This document shows positions 18,499 to 27,107 of a stretch of 64,000 bases of DNA, one piece after another; the stretch's first letter is position 1, and every line of letters begins with the position of its first letter. Under the pieces are notes generated by a model. The model saw only the letters and a program-made list of their open reading frames with translations. It was not told where the DNA came from and searched no databases. The DNA lies in NCBI RefSeq assembly GCF_003345355.1, contig NZ_QQNB01000002.1:558001-622000 (forward strand). The letters are read 5' to 3'. Made by a program: the position numbers and the translations under genes. This stretch comes from Sphingomonas aracearum. Lineage in GTDB: Bacteria > Pseudomonadota > Alphaproteobacteria > Sphingomonadales > Sphingomonadaceae.

Positions 18499-18660
18499 GT
18501 CGCCGGTCGGGGTTCCGGCCCTTGCGTCCGTTAACCAAGAGGGACCGGATCAGCCGAGTCGTCGCCGCGACGATCCGCCAAGTGCGATGCACTTCCTCTG
18601 GCGGAGCAAAGGCGCGAGAGGGGGTGCGCTCCCCCGGCAAACTGCTCTAAGGCAGCGCGC

Positions 18661-20094
18661 ATGACCGCCGCGCGCCTTCAACTCCACAACAGCCTGTCCC
18701 GCCGCCTCGAACCGTTCGAGCCCATCGATCCCGCCAACGTGCGCGTCTACACCTGCGGGCCGACCGTCTATAACTACCAGCATATCGGCAACATGCGCGC
18801 GTTCCTGTTCGCCGACACACTAGGCCGGACGCTGCGTTGGAAGGGCTGGCCGACCACCCACATCATCAACATCACCGATGTGGGCCACCTTACCTCGGAC
18901 GCCGATGCCGGCGACGACAAGATGGAGAAGGCCGCGGCCCGCGCGGGCAAATCCATTTGGGAGATCGCCGCCTACTATACCGACGTGTTCAAGCACGACG
19001 TGGCGCGCCTCAACATCGCACCGCCGGCCCGCTGGGCGGTGGCGACCGACCACATCGCCGAGATGATCGCGTTCGGCGAGGCCATCGAGGCGAATCACTG
19101 CTACCGGCTCGACAGCGGCCTGTATTTCGACACCTCCACCGTGCCCGATTACGGCCGGCTGGCGCGCAGCGCCGCCGATGATGTGGAGAGCCGCATCGAG
19201 CCGGTCGCCGGCAAGCGCCACCCGCAGGATTTCGCCATCTGGCGCACCTCCGCGCCCGGCGAGAACCGGCAGATGGAATGGGACTCTCCCTGGGGTCGCG
19301 GCGCGCCGGGCTGGCATCTCGAATGCTCGGTGATGAGCCAGAAATATCTTGGCGAACGGTTCGACATCCACACCGGCGGGATCGACCATCGCGAGATCCA
19401 CCACCCGAACGAGATCGCCCAGAACCAGGCGCATTGCGCCTGTCCGGGAGACCGCGACTATACCGGCGCGCGCTTCTGGCTGCACAACAACTTCCTCGTT
19501 GATCGCACGGGAAAGATGAGCAAATCGTCGGGCGAGTTCCTGACGTTGCAGGTTCTGATCGATCACGGCTTCCACCCCCTCTCCTACCGCCTGCTCTGCC
19601 TGCAGGCGCAGTATCGCTCCGAGCTGGAGTTCAGCTGGGAAAACCTCGCCGCGGCGCAGATCCGGCTGAAGCGCCTCGTCCAGGGGGTGGAGCGACTGCG
19701 CGAGCGGGCGGAGGCACCGGGCACCGCGCCCGCCGCCTATCGCGACCAGCTCGACGCGGCCATCTCGGACGATCTCAACACCCCCAGGGCACTGCCGGTG
19801 CTCGATGCCCTGCTCGCCGACAAGAAGCTGTCGCCCGCCGATCGCCTGGCGGCGCTGGCGGACTTCGATGCGGTGCTCGGATTGCGCCTGGCGACGCTCA
19901 CCCGCGCGGACCTGCGCACGCGTCCGGCCGCGGCCGGGATCGCGGAGGCGGACATCGAACGCCGCCTCGCCGAGCGCCTGGACGCGCGCGGGCAGAAGGA
20001 CTTCGCCCGGTCGGATGCACTGCGCGACGAACTTGCCGCCGCCGGCGTGGAAGTAATGGACGGCGATCCCCTGGGATGGGATTGGAAGCTCTGA
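18661..20094 (+). CDS. cysS: Cysteine-tRNA ligase
   Basis: CysRS charges tRNA-Cys. The 477-residue class I synthetase has the HIGH-like motif HIGN (41-44), KMSKS (285-289) and the zinc-site residues Cys32 (YTCGPTVY), Cys222 (WHLECSVMS), and His/Glu in HHPNEIAQNQ. DIHTGGIDHREIHH is the usual active-site block. The ATG at 18661 directly precedes the family start. Confidence 0.97.
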   Translation: MTAARLQLHNSLSRRLEPFEPIDPANVRVYTCGPTVYNYQHIGNMRAFLFADTLGRTLRWKGWPTTHIINITDVGHLTSDADAGDDKMEKAAARAGKSIWEIAAYYTDVFKHDVARLNIAPPARWAVATDHIAEMIAFGEAIEANHCYRLDSGLYFDTSTVPDYGRLARSAADDVESRIEPVAGKRHPQDFAIWRTSAPGENRQMEWDSPWGRGAPGWHLECSVMSQKYLGERFDIHTGGIDHREIHHPNEIAQNQAHCACPGDRDYTGARFWLHNNFLVDRTGKMSKSSGEFLTLQVLIDHGFHPLSYRLLCLQAQYRSELEFSWENLAAAQIRLKRLVQGVERLRERAEAPGTAPAAYRDQLDAAISDDLNTPRALPVLDALLADKKLSPADRLAALADFDAVLGLRLATLTRADLRTRPAAAGIAEADIERRLAERLDARGQKDFARSDALRDELAAAGVEVMDGDPLGWDWKL

Positions 20095-20131
20095 AGCCTC
20101 CGGCCATGAGAGGCGCTGTCGGAGAGCTTGC

Positions 20132-21067
20132 GTGAAGATCGTCCTGCCCGCCCTCGCCCGCCCGCTGCTGGAGCAGCATCTGCCCGCCGGGCATGAGGTG
20201 CGATGGTTCACCAGTCGCGAGGAAGCGGGCGAGATGGTCGCCGATGCCGACATCGCCTGGGTGGATCAGAACCGCCCGGTCTGGACCGGCGAAACGGTGG
20301 CGAAGGGCGAGCGGCTGCGCTGGCTGTTCACCCTCTATGCCGGGCTTGATGCGCTGGACCTGCCGCTGCTCGCGGGCCGGGGCACGATCGTTACCAACGG
20401 CACCGGGATCAATGCGGTGACGGTGGCGGAATATGCGGTGCTCGGCATCCTCGCCGCCGCCAAGCGTTTCGACCAGGTGGTGCGCGCGGCCGACCGGCGG
20501 GAATGGCTGACCGACGCCCCCGGCAAGCTGGAACTCGACGAAACCCGTGCGCTGGTGATCGGCCATGGCACGATCGGCCGCCTGATCGGTACGCGGCTCG
20601 CCGGCTTCGGCGTGGCGGTGACGGGCGTCACCCGGTCGGGCCGCGACGGCACGTTGACGCCGGACGCATGGCGCGAGCGGCTCGGCGAGTTCGACTGGGT
20701 GGTCCTGGCCGCACCCTCCACCGGGGACACCCGCGCCATGATCGGCGCGGCGGAGCTTGCCGCGATGAAGCGCAGCGCCTGGCTCATCAACATCGCGCGC
20801 GGCGACATGATCGAGGAAGCGGCGCTGCTCGACGCGCTGCGGACGCGCACGATCGCCGGTGCCTTCCTCGATCCCACCGATCCCGAGCCGCTGCCGGCCG
20901 GCCATCCGCTGTGGACCGCGCCCAATACCCTGCTGTCCATGCACCTGTCGGGGCGCAGCCAGACCCGGATGTTCCCGCGCGCCGCCGCCTTGTTCCTCCG
21001 CAATCTGGAGGCGTTCCTCGGCGGGCGTCCGATGGAGAATGAGGTTGACCTCCGCCTGGGGTATTGA
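20132..21067 (+). CDS. D-2-hydroxyacid dehydrogenase (NAD-binding)
   Basis: The 311-residue protein has the 2-hydroxyacid dehydrogenase fold. The NAD motif is VIGHGTIGRLIG, where the family usually has GxGxxG, the catalytic Arg is in INIARGDMIEE, and the catalytic His is in LSMHLSGRSQ. The acidic residue region reads DPTDPEPLP, the position of the usual DVFxxEPLP. The substrate cannot be told; glyoxylate/hydroxypyruvate reductases share this layout. It starts with GTG at 20132, 37 bp after cysS, so the two may be cotranscribed. Confidence 0.85.
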   Translation: MKIVLPALARPLLEQHLPAGHEVRWFTSREEAGEMVADADIAWVDQNRPVWTGETVAKGERLRWLFTLYAGLDALDLPLLAGRGTIVTNGTGINAVTVAEYAVLGILAAAKRFDQVVRAADRREWLTDAPGKLELDETRALVIGHGTIGRLIGTRLAGFGVAVTGVTRSGRDGTLTPDAWRERLGEFDWVVLAAPSTGDTRAMIGAAELAAMKRSAWLINIARGDMIEEAALLDALRTRTIAGAFLDPTDPEPLPAGHPLWTAPNTLLSMHLSGRSQTRMFPRAAALFLRNLEAFLGGRPMENEVDLRLGY

Positions 21068-21165
21068 CCGCGCCATGCCGGCTGTTGTTCTCCGCCTGCA
21101 CGGTTGCACTGCCGGCTTGATGAGCTAGGGTTCCCGTTTGGGACGAATGCACGTGGGAGTGTGCG

Positions 21166-21294
21166 TTGGAACTGCGTTTGATTGTTGCTTACTCGATTAT
21201 CGCCTTTCTGCTCGTGGCCGGTTCGGCCGCCGGCATCGTGTATCGCCGCCGCTCGATCGCGCGACGGCGCCGGCTGCGAGGCATCAAGACCTGA
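21166..21294 (+). CDS. Small single-span membrane protein (42 aa)
   Basis: A 42-codon gene with a TTG start at 21166 reads MELRLIVAYSIIAFLLVAGS, then GIVYRRRSIARRRRLRGIKT. This is one transmembrane helix followed by a strongly basic tail, so it should insert with the tail in the cytoplasm. GGGAG at 21155-21159 gives a well-placed ribosome site. The same helix plus Arg-rich tail ending RGIK is familiar from sphingomonad genomes. It is easily missed because of its length and TTG start. Confidence 0.7.
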   Translation: MELRLIVAYSIIAFLLVAGSAAGIVYRRRSIARRRRLRGIKT

Positions 21295-21379
21295 GGCGCC
21301 CCCAAGTCTAGCTTGGTTGCACGGTTTTCGGATTGGGCGCATGGACGCGCGCTAACCGCTGCAAACGAGAAAACCCGTC

Positions 21380-22753
21380 ATGGCCGCAAACTGGGCCCCC
21401 GATAGCTGGACCAACGCCGAAGCGCGGCAGATGCCGCACTATCCCGATGCCGCCGCCCTGGATGCCGCGACACGTCAGCTGGGAAGCTTTCCGCCGCTGG
21501 TCTTTGCGGGTGAGGCGCGGGCGCTCACGGCCGATCTGGCGCGCGTGGCGGAGGGCAAGGCCTTTCTGCTGCAAGGCGGCGACTGCGCGGAAAGCTTTGC
21601 GGAGCACAGCGCCAACAACATCCGCGACACGTTTCGCGTGATCCTGCAAATGGCGGTGGTTCTCACCTTCGCCTCCAAGCTGCCCGTGGTGAAGCTCGGC
21701 CGCATGGCGGGGCAGTTCGCCAAGCCGCGCTCGGCCGACATGGAACAGGTCGGCGACACCGAGCTGCCCAGCTATCGCGGCGACATCGTCAACGACATCG
21801 ATTTCACGCCGGAAGGCCGCGTGCCCGATCCGCAGCGCATGATCCGCGCCTATTCGCAGTCGGCGGCCACGCTGAACCTGCTGCGCGCGTTCGCGCAGGG
21901 CGGCTACGCCAATCTTGCCCAGGTGCATCGCTGGACCCACGACTTCATGGGCCGCAGCCCGTGGGCGAAGAAATATGCCGAAACCGCCGACCGCATCGGC
22001 GAGGCGCTGGAGTTCATGAACGCCTGCGGGATCAGCCCGGAAACGGTGCCACAGCTTGCCCAGACGCAGTTCTTCACCAGCCACGAGGCTTTGCTCCTCC
22101 GCTACGAACAGGCACTGACGCGGCAGGATTCGCTGACCGGCGGCTGGTACGACACCTCGGCGCATTTCCTCTGGATCGGCGATCGCACCCGCTTCGAGGG
22201 CTCGGCGCATGTCGAGTTCCTGCGCGGGATCGAGAACCCGATCGGCATGAAATGCGGGCCGAGCCTGGAGCCGGATGCGCTGCTGCGCATGCTGGACACG
22301 CTGAACCCGGGCCGGGTGCCCGGCCGCATGACGCTCATCACCCGCTACGGCCATGACAAGATCGAGGCCGGCCTGCCCAAGCTGGTGCGCGCGGTGAAGC
22401 GCGAGGGGCATCCGGTGGTCTGGAGCTGCGATCCGATGCACGGCAACGTCGTCAAGGCCGCCAACGGCTACAAGACGCGGCCGTTCGAGCGCATCCTGGC
22501 CGAGGTCCGCGGCTTCTTCGCGGTGCACCGGGCGGAGGGCACGCATGCCGGCGGCATTCATGCCGAGATGACCGGCCAGAACGTCACCGAATGCACCGGC
22601 GGCGCGGTGGACGTGACCGAGCAGAGCCTTGCCGATCGCTACCACACCCATTGCGATCCGCGCCTCAATGCCAGCCAGAGCATCGAGCTTGCCTTTCTGC
22701 TTGCCGAGATGCTCAACGTGGAAATGGCCGAGCGGCGCAAGGCCGCGGCCTGA
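21380..22753 (+). CDS. 3-deoxy-7-phosphoheptulonate synthase, class II
   Basis: This plant-type (class II) DAHP synthase condenses PEP and erythrose-4-phosphate, the first step of the shikimate pathway. The 457-residue protein begins [19 protein letters not shown] and has [46 protein letters not shown] and [14 protein letters not shown], covering the metal and PEP sites. The E4P it uses also arises from the phosphoketolase reaction encoded at the right end of the window. Confidence 0.95.
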   Translation: MAANWAPDSWTNAEARQMPHYPDAAALDAATRQLGSFPPLVFAGEARALTADLARVAEGKAFLLQGGDCAESFAEHSANNIRDTFRVILQMAVVLTFASKLPVVKLGRMAGQFAKPRSADMEQVGDTELPSYRGDIVNDIDFTPEGRVPDPQRMIRAYSQSAATLNLLRAFAQGGYANLAQVHRWTHDFMGRSPWAKKYAETADRIGEALEFMNACGISPETVPQLAQTQFFTSHEALLLRYEQALTRQDSLTGGWYDTSAHFLWIGDRTRFEGSAHVEFLRGIENPIGMKCGPSLEPDALLRMLDTLNPGRVPGRMTLITRYGHDKIEAGLPKLVRAVKREGHPVVWSCDPMHGNVVKAANGYKTRPFERILAEVRGFFAVHRAEGTHAGGIHAEMTGQNVTECTGGAVDVTEQSLADRYHTHCDPRLNASQSIELAFLLAEMLNVEMAERRKAAA

Positions 22754-22764
22754 ACGCGCTTGAC

Positions 22765-22800
22765 GCGGGAGGCGCGGCCCCGTAAAGGCCGCGCTCCCGC
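22765..22800 (+). terminator. Hairpin after DAHP synthase, terminator-like
   Basis: GCGGGAG-GCGCGGCC pairs with GGCCGCGC-TCCCGC around a 7-nt loop, with one bulged base. It starts 12 bases after the stop codon and ends just before tRNA-Glu. No T-run follows, so it may be a partial terminator or mRNA end stabiliser. Confidence 0.5.
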
Positions 22801-22807
22801 TCAGCAC

Positions 22808-22882
22808 GGCCCCTTCGTCTAGCGGTTAGGACGTCGCCCTCTCACGGCGAAAACACGAGTTCGATTCTCGTAGGGGTCACCA
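22808..22882 (+). tRNA. tRNA-Glu (CTC)
   Basis: The 75-nt sequence folds as a cloverleaf: acceptor GGCCCCT with AGGGGTC, T-arm ACGAG-TTCGATT-CTCGT, anticodon stem TCGCC/GGCGA around loop CTCTCAC with anticodon CTC, and an encoded 3' CCA. It matches the bacterial tRNA-Glu pattern (CTTCGTCTAG in the D-arm region). An accessory island begins directly downstream. Confidence 0.97.
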
Positions 22883-23103
22883 GCGTTTACAGGCACTTAG
22901 TTGCCTGATCGCGGGAACTAGCCGGAACTTCGGTAATAGATCGGTTCTGAACAGGCTGAGACAGCCTGAACCAAGCGGGAACGTGCAGGGACGATCCTGC
23001 CAACATCGTCGCGAAGCCTGCGCTCGCCTGCGGCCTCATCGATTAGATGCGCACAATGCCTCCACCATGCGTTGAAGTGTCCTGCCGAAGCATGGAGGAT
23101 GGG

Positions 23104-23292
23104 ATGACGAGAGAAAAGATCACCGATGGCGCGAACGAGCGCGCGGTCGATGAGAACATCGCCGGAACCGCCGCCGGCATCCCGGATGATGCATTGCTGC
23201 CGGGGCAAGATTTGCCAGAGCAGCCAAGCGATGAGGAGGTTGCCCGGACCGCGAAGAAGCTGGACGCGCCCGTGCCAGAAGCCGAGGGGTAA
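23104..23292 (+). CDS. Small acidic hypothetical protein
   Basis: The 62-residue protein reads MTREKITDGANERAVDENIA then GIPDDALLPGQDLPEQPSDE and ends acidic. It is hydrophilic with no transmembrane segment. GGAGG at 23094-23098 is a strong ribosome site for the ATG at 23104. Similar short acidic proteins occur in sphingomonads. The function is unknown. Confidence 0.6.
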   Translation: MTREKITDGANERAVDENIAGTAAGIPDDALLPGQDLPEQPSDEEVARTAKKLDAPVPEAEG

Positions 23293-23362
23293 AGTTGTCT
23301 TGAGGCTGTCGACGGCGGCAGCCACGAAGTGGCAGCCTGGCAGGTAGAGAAAGTTGGATTGA

Positions 23363-23608
23363 ATGGGTGCGTTCGATGATCCTGTAGACCCGGAACTGGG
23401 TGCCGCCTGCAATCGCCTTGCGGCGTGGGTAGAGCCGCTTCCCACCGGAGTTCTAATTGATCAAGCATCCGGGCTCAAAGAATCCGATCTCGCCCTTATC
23501 TTGCGGCATCTGCATGCCACTCGGTTGGGTATGCTCGACGACGCACCGGAGCCGCCTCAGGCGCTGCGATCTGGTCGGGCGTCTGTTCCCCTTACTGCAA
23601 AGGATTGA
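23363..23608 (+). CDS. Hypothetical protein, 81 aa
   Basis: The frame encodes MGAFDDPVDPELGAACNRLA followed by a mixed helical stretch ALILRHLHATRLGMLDDAP. Residue use looks protein-like, with acidic and hydrophobic residues alternating, but no domain is recognised. It lies on the plus strand between a small acidic gene and a minus-strand gene. Confidence 0.5.
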   Translation: MGAFDDPVDPELGAACNRLAAWVEPLPTGVLIDQASGLKESDLALILRHLHATRLGMLDDAPEPPQALRSGRASVPLTAKD

Positions 23609-23627
23609 GCGCCACCGCGATGAACCT

Positions 23628-24626
23628 TCAGCGTGGCTCGGCCATGAACTGCTCTAGCCATCTGTTTCCTTGTAGAGATTCGCTAAATGGCCGCTCTGAT
23701 CCGATTACGGGCGAGCCGCCTCTGCCCCAAAGGCAATATTGAGAGAGATCGTCAAGCATCGAATCCAACCAATCGTGGCCATGATATTTGAATTCTCTAT
23801 GTCCTTCGATCTTGAAGTCATCTATCAGAATGGGTTTCTGCTCGCGGAAGAACAGGAAGTCGCTAGCATACACTTGCACTATATCGTTGAATTTCTCGAC
23901 CTCATCCGAGTTCAACCGTAACGTGACGAGACGCGGGTCGCTTGGGTGTGACATCGGGCGGAGAAATACTATCGACGCGGTGGGTAGAATGGGCAGGACC
24001 AACTTGCGGCCGCTATTTAGGCCATCCTTGGACGAAGGAAGGTTGTGGAAGAAGCCGTCTCCGGCAATGAATTCTCTTTCGTCACTGAAGAGGACAGCCC
24101 ACCTACCGCTTTCTTCCATGTACTTGCGGTAAGCATCATAAAGCCCACGCTGGTTCAGCGCGATAAGCGTCTTGTCCGCCCTAGTATCAGCAAGGCCGAA
24201 GTCGCTGCGGAACTGCTCCGTCGTCAACTTAATTACGTGACGTACACGCGGGGTGCGCGCCAGCAGCGAAGCTGTGACGCGAGCGAGCTGATGCTGCCTA
24301 GCTGGCGGTAAAGATTGGGCCGCTATTCGTTTCACCATTGGTTGATCCGCGGCCACGATCGGTGCTTCAAGCGTCGACAACCAACGCACGAGGTCAGACA
24401 TCTCGGCGTCTGGTTGGTTGAATATCGGTTCGAATGTGGAGTCCCAAGGCCCGCCCATTTTCATGTGATGTGCATTGGTAATGGCTCCGAATGCACCGGG
24501 CGGAGCTCGTCGCACCTCTCCGTTGGGCCGAATGACCGATACCATACCTTCGTGGTCTGCCCAGTGCTCGGCGAGGGTGCGCGGCCACCAGTGATGAAGC
24601 TCTGTCTTAAGCGGCCTTTTTTTCAT
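23628..24626 (-). CDS. Hypothetical protein, DUF4238-like
   Basis: The 332-residue protein begins MKKRPLKTELHHWWPRTLAE and contains PWDSTFEPIFNQPDAEMSDL, FLRPMSHPSDPRLV and FYD-poor, aromatic-rich middle parts. An N-terminal His/Trp block followed by a helical body and a mention-like FDEAxFEPIF-type segment recalls the DUF4238 family of element-borne proteins. This is a resemblance, not a firm assignment. Codon use and base composition are less GC-rich than the flanking genes, which suggests horizontal origin. In islands such genes are often defence-related, but there is no direct evidence here. Confidence 0.7.
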   Translation of the reverse strand: MKKRPLKTELHHWWPRTLAEHWADHEGMVSVIRPNGEVRRAPPGAFGAITNAHHMKMGGPWDSTFEPIFNQPDAEMSDLVRWLSTLEAPIVAADQPMVKRIAAQSLPPARQHQLARVTASLLARTPRVRHVIKLTTEQFRSDFGLADTRADKTLIALNQRGLYDAYRKYMEESGRWAVLFSDEREFIAGDGFFHNLPSSKDGLNSGRKLVLPILPTASIVFLRPMSHPSDPRLVTLRLNSDEVEKFNDIVQVYASDFLFFREQKPILIDDFKIEGHREFKYHGHDWLDSMLDDLSQYCLWGRGGSPVIGSERPFSESLQGNRWLEQFMAEPR

Positions 24627-24737
24627 TTGGCGTGAGCGCCCCCTTCTCCAGGCAAAGTGAGCAGACGTCAGTATGGGATTGCAAACGAAATATGCTATAT
24701 GGCGGTCGTGACAGGTTGTCTGTCAGAGGCATCTTCA

Positions 24738-25295
24738 ATGTATAACGCGGCAAAGGCGGCGCAGATTATCGCCTATCTCGCGCTGAAGACGCCAGCGCGG
24801 TCGATCAACATGCTGAAGGCGATCAAGCTGGTCTACATCAGCGATCGGGAGGCGCTCCGGCGCTTTGGTTACCCCATGCTGGACGAGCCACGCGTATCAA
24901 TGCGCCACGGGCCAGTTAATTCTTGGACCTATGACAACGCCAAGGGCGAGGTCGAGAACGCGAGCTGGGCCGCCGTGCTCGATGACCGCGAGAACCACCT
25001 CATCGGCGTGAAGCCGGACATTACCGCGAACGAGTTGGACGAGCTCAGCGACGCAGAGGTCGAGGTGCTCGATGAGGTCTGGGGCAAGTTCGGCGGCATG
25101 ACGCAGTGGCAGCTGGTCGAGTGGACCCACAACTCGGACAACGTGCCCGAGTGGGAAGACCCAGGCTTCAGCTCCGATCCGATACCGCTCGAACGTGTGT
25201 TGCGTGCGGTTGGGATCGGCAATGCCAACGAGCACGCTCGTTTTCTGAAAGATCAGGCGGCCGTCGGTCGGATCTTCGCTGAGCTAGCGAAGTAG
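24738..25295 (+). CDS. Panacea-domain protein (DUF4065/SocA-like), probable antitoxin
   Basis: The 185-residue protein starts MYNAAKAAQIIAYLALKTPA and has NMLKAIKLVYISDREALRRF, then PMLDEPRVSMRHGPVNSWTY. This is the Panacea fold (formerly DUF4065), named after SocA and GepA, used as an antitoxin domain with many different toxins. AGAGG at 24725-24729 supports the ATG at 24738; the frame is open from 24657. Six bases separate its stop from the next gene, so the two form a bicistronic module. The C-terminal half (from about residue 125) may be the toxin-contacting or regulatory part. Confidence 0.88.
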   Translation: MYNAAKAAQIIAYLALKTPARSINMLKAIKLVYISDREALRRFGYPMLDEPRVSMRHGPVNSWTYDNAKGEVENASWAAVLDDRENHLIGVKPDITANELDELSDAEVEVLDEVWGKFGGMTQWQLVEWTHNSDNVPEWEDPGFSSDPIPLERVLRAVGIGNANEHARFLKDQAAVGRIFAELAK

Positions 25296-25300
25296 GCCGC

Positions 25301-25705
25301 ATGCCAGTCGCGAAACGGGGCACGCTGCTGATTATCTCGGGGCCTGCGCACGATCCTGATCGCAAGCACCTGCATGTTGTCTGCAACGATCCGGACGAGC
25401 ACGGAAATGTGCTGGTGGTAGGCGTCTGCTCCGTCACCGCTGCGCCGCATGATGCCACCTGTATCTTGCAGGCGCACGAGCACGAATGGCTCCACCACCT
25501 CTCCTACGTCTTCTACGCCCGAGCCCGGGTCGTTTCCGAAGCGAGCTTAGATGCCGGGGTTGCTCAACGGCTCATGGAGGTGAGGGACGACGTGAACGGT
25601 CAGACGTTTCTACGAGTGAAGAACGGCATTTGTCGGTCGCCCTTCACGCCGCGCAAAGTGAAACAATATGCTGGTTGTGCGGACGAGCAGCCAGAGGCGG
25701 CTTAG
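25301..25705 (+). CDS. Partner of the Panacea gene, possible toxin with PemK-like fold
   Basis: The 134-residue protein begins MPVAKRGTLLIISGPAHDPD and has HLHVVCNDPDEHGNVLVVGV, DATCILQAHEHEWLHHLSYV and a basic end SPFTPRKVKQYAG. A small beta-barrel with an RG-TLLIxSG start, a central strand pair and a final basic segment recalls SH3-like PemK/MazF proteins. It directly follows the Panacea gene, the usual place for the cognate toxin. Function is inferred from position and fold impression only. Confidence 0.6.
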   Translation: MPVAKRGTLLIISGPAHDPDRKHLHVVCNDPDEHGNVLVVGVCSVTAAPHDATCILQAHEHEWLHHLSYVFYARARVVSEASLDAGVAQRLMEVRDDVNGQTFLRVKNGICRSPFTPRKVKQYAGCADEQPEAA

Positions 25706-25718
25706 CGCCGGCACACTG

Positions 25719-26303
25719 TTAGGACACAAACATCGCCTCCACTATTGCCTGCATCAACACGCCACGCGGCACTGGCACGCTGACCGATGTATAACCGCGG
25801 TTCTGCGCACGGCGCTGCCCATACAAGCCGATCCATTGCCGCCCATGCTGGCGCCAGGCACGCTGTAGAGCCGGCACTGGCAGCAACACGCAGGTGGCGG
25901 CTGGCGCATGGGCATAGGCGATGAAGTCGCAGGCCAACGGCTTCTGCACCCAGCCTGGCGAGCGCCGCGCTTCGTCCGACCAGCGTTCCAGCAGCACGTC
26001 CGGCCATTCCTCCGTCCTGATCTTCTCATCTACCGTGTAGGTGCGACCGCAAGCCAAGGTGAGCAGACGGTCGATGCCTGCCCGCTGTGCCCAGCCATCG
26101 TTCTCGATCGCCACCGCAGACATGAGCGTGGGGAAGGCCTGACGGTAGATGGGCAGCCACCAGTCTGGGCCATAGCTCTCTGCCAGGGCAAGGCTGTCCT
26201 CGAACCGGTGGACACGCGTGAAGCCCGCCGTTCGGGTGTGCCGAGCGACGGGCAGGTGGGGCGCTAGCCGGGCGGTGGCCGGCTCCCGGAGGGCGGTGCT
26301 AAT
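25719..26303 (-). CDS. Hypothetical protein with PD-(D/E)XK nuclease-like pattern, possible ATT start
   Basis: The reading frame continues well upstream of its first ATG (26123) with protein-like sequence (VHRFEDSLALAESYGPDWWL). It reaches no ATG, GTG or TTG before the 3' end of the preceding gene. An ATT at 26301-26303, 10 nt after AGGAG, would make a 194-residue protein overlapping that gene's TAG stop. Core motifs are AGIDRLLTL, TYTVDEKIR, EEWPDVLLERWSDEARR and GWVQKPLACDFIAYAH. The Asp...Asp-Glu-Lys spacing resembles the PD-(D/E)XK nuclease fold found in phages and islands. It is the last gene of the long minus-strand run. Confidence 0.6.
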   Translation of the reverse strand: MSTALREPATARLAPHLPVARHTRTAGFTRVHRFEDSLALAESYGPDWWLPIYRQAFPTLMSAVAIENDGWAQRAGIDRLLTLACGRTYTVDEKIRTEEWPDVLLERWSDEARRSPGWVQKPLACDFIAYAHAPAATCVLLPVPALQRAWRQHGRQWIGLYGQRRAQNRGYTSVSVPVPRGVLMQAIVEAMFVS

Positions 26304-26667
26304 CGTGGTGCTTCTCCTGATCGTCGCAAGAGCGACCTTGGCGAGTGGTGCCGAACAATCGCTGGCGAAATGCCGCCAGCCGGGCAGGATTGAGATAGCG
26401 GGACGGGTTTGCAGTCAGATTGTCGGCTTGCTGCTCCGCCCAGCGGATCGCCTCGGGGGCCGGCTTGTCTTGCCCTTGATCAAGGTCATGCGCTTCGAGG
26501 CAGGCGCGCGCCTGCGTCGCCCAGCCACCGAGCAGCATGTAGAGTTCCGATCGAACCCGGCTTGGGGGCAGCGCCCTCAGCCCGAGATGGATCAGCGCAC
26601 GGCCAATGGTGAAGCGCAGGTGCGACAGCCTGCTTTGGGAGCAGGATGTCACTTCGGGAACATCCAT
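26299..26667 (-). CDS. Hypothetical protein of the island operon
   Basis: The 122-residue protein begins MDVPEVTSCSQSRLSHLRFT and is helical with LYMLLGGWATQARACLEAHD. It is hydrophilic and has no recognised domain. The ATG at 26665-26667 lies inside the end of the preceding gene, and its own stop overlaps the possible ATT start of the next. This tight packing supports it being a real gene. Confidence 0.6.
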   Translation of the reverse strand: MDVPEVTSCSQSRLSHLRFTIGRALIHLGLRALPPSRVRSELYMLLGGWATQARACLEAHDLDQGQDKPAPEAIRWAEQQADNLTANPSRYLNPARLAAFRQRLFGTTRQGRSCDDQEKHHD

Positions 26668-27107
26668 CCGCCGGTTGGACTGCGAACCAGCCCCAGCTCG
26701 CGCGCGCGATGCTGACGGTTTGCATCCTCGACATTGATTGGCCCTGCCGATTGATCGACGCCGTAGATCGGCATCAGCGCGCCAGGCTCTTCCTCCTGCG
26801 TGCCCCACACGACTTCACCCTGTCGGTTCGGGACCGAGCCGCAGCCGTCGTCACCAGCGATGCAGCAATCTTCCTCTGCCTCAAGCTCTGGGTCGCCGTC
26901 GAGTTCGTCCATCCGGTCGATCAAGCGCTCTGTCAGTCGGGCAAGTACCGGACGCGGCAAGGAGGGGATTGCGGCAAAGAGGGCGGCCGGCGACAGCACG
27001 TCCGTGCTCCGCATCCAGCGGCCGGATCGGCGGCGGGGCCACGGGCGCGCGGTGGCTGCCGTCCGGGCGCCCAGAGCGGGAGCTTGGCCATCATGCGGTC
27101 TCCCCAC
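26649..27107 (-). CDS. Hypothetical protein of the island operon, acidic
   Basis: The frame of 152 codons has a clear protein core from Met32: MRSTDVLSPAALFAAIPSLP, RPVLARLTERLIDRMDELDG, then the acidic DPELEAEEDCC. The first 31 codons are Arg-rich and doubtful, so the true start may be at 27014. No domain is recognised, though the LPRPxLARLTERLID helix looks conserved. It overlaps both neighbours by 17-19 bp. Confidence 0.6.
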   Translation of the reverse strand: MGRPHDGQAPALGARTAATARPWPRRRSGRWMRSTDVLSPAALFAAIPSLPRPVLARLTERLIDRMDELDGDPELEAEEDCCIAGDDGCGSVPNRQGEVVWGTQEEEPGALMPIYGVDQSAGPINVEDANRQHRARELGLVRSPTGGWMFPK

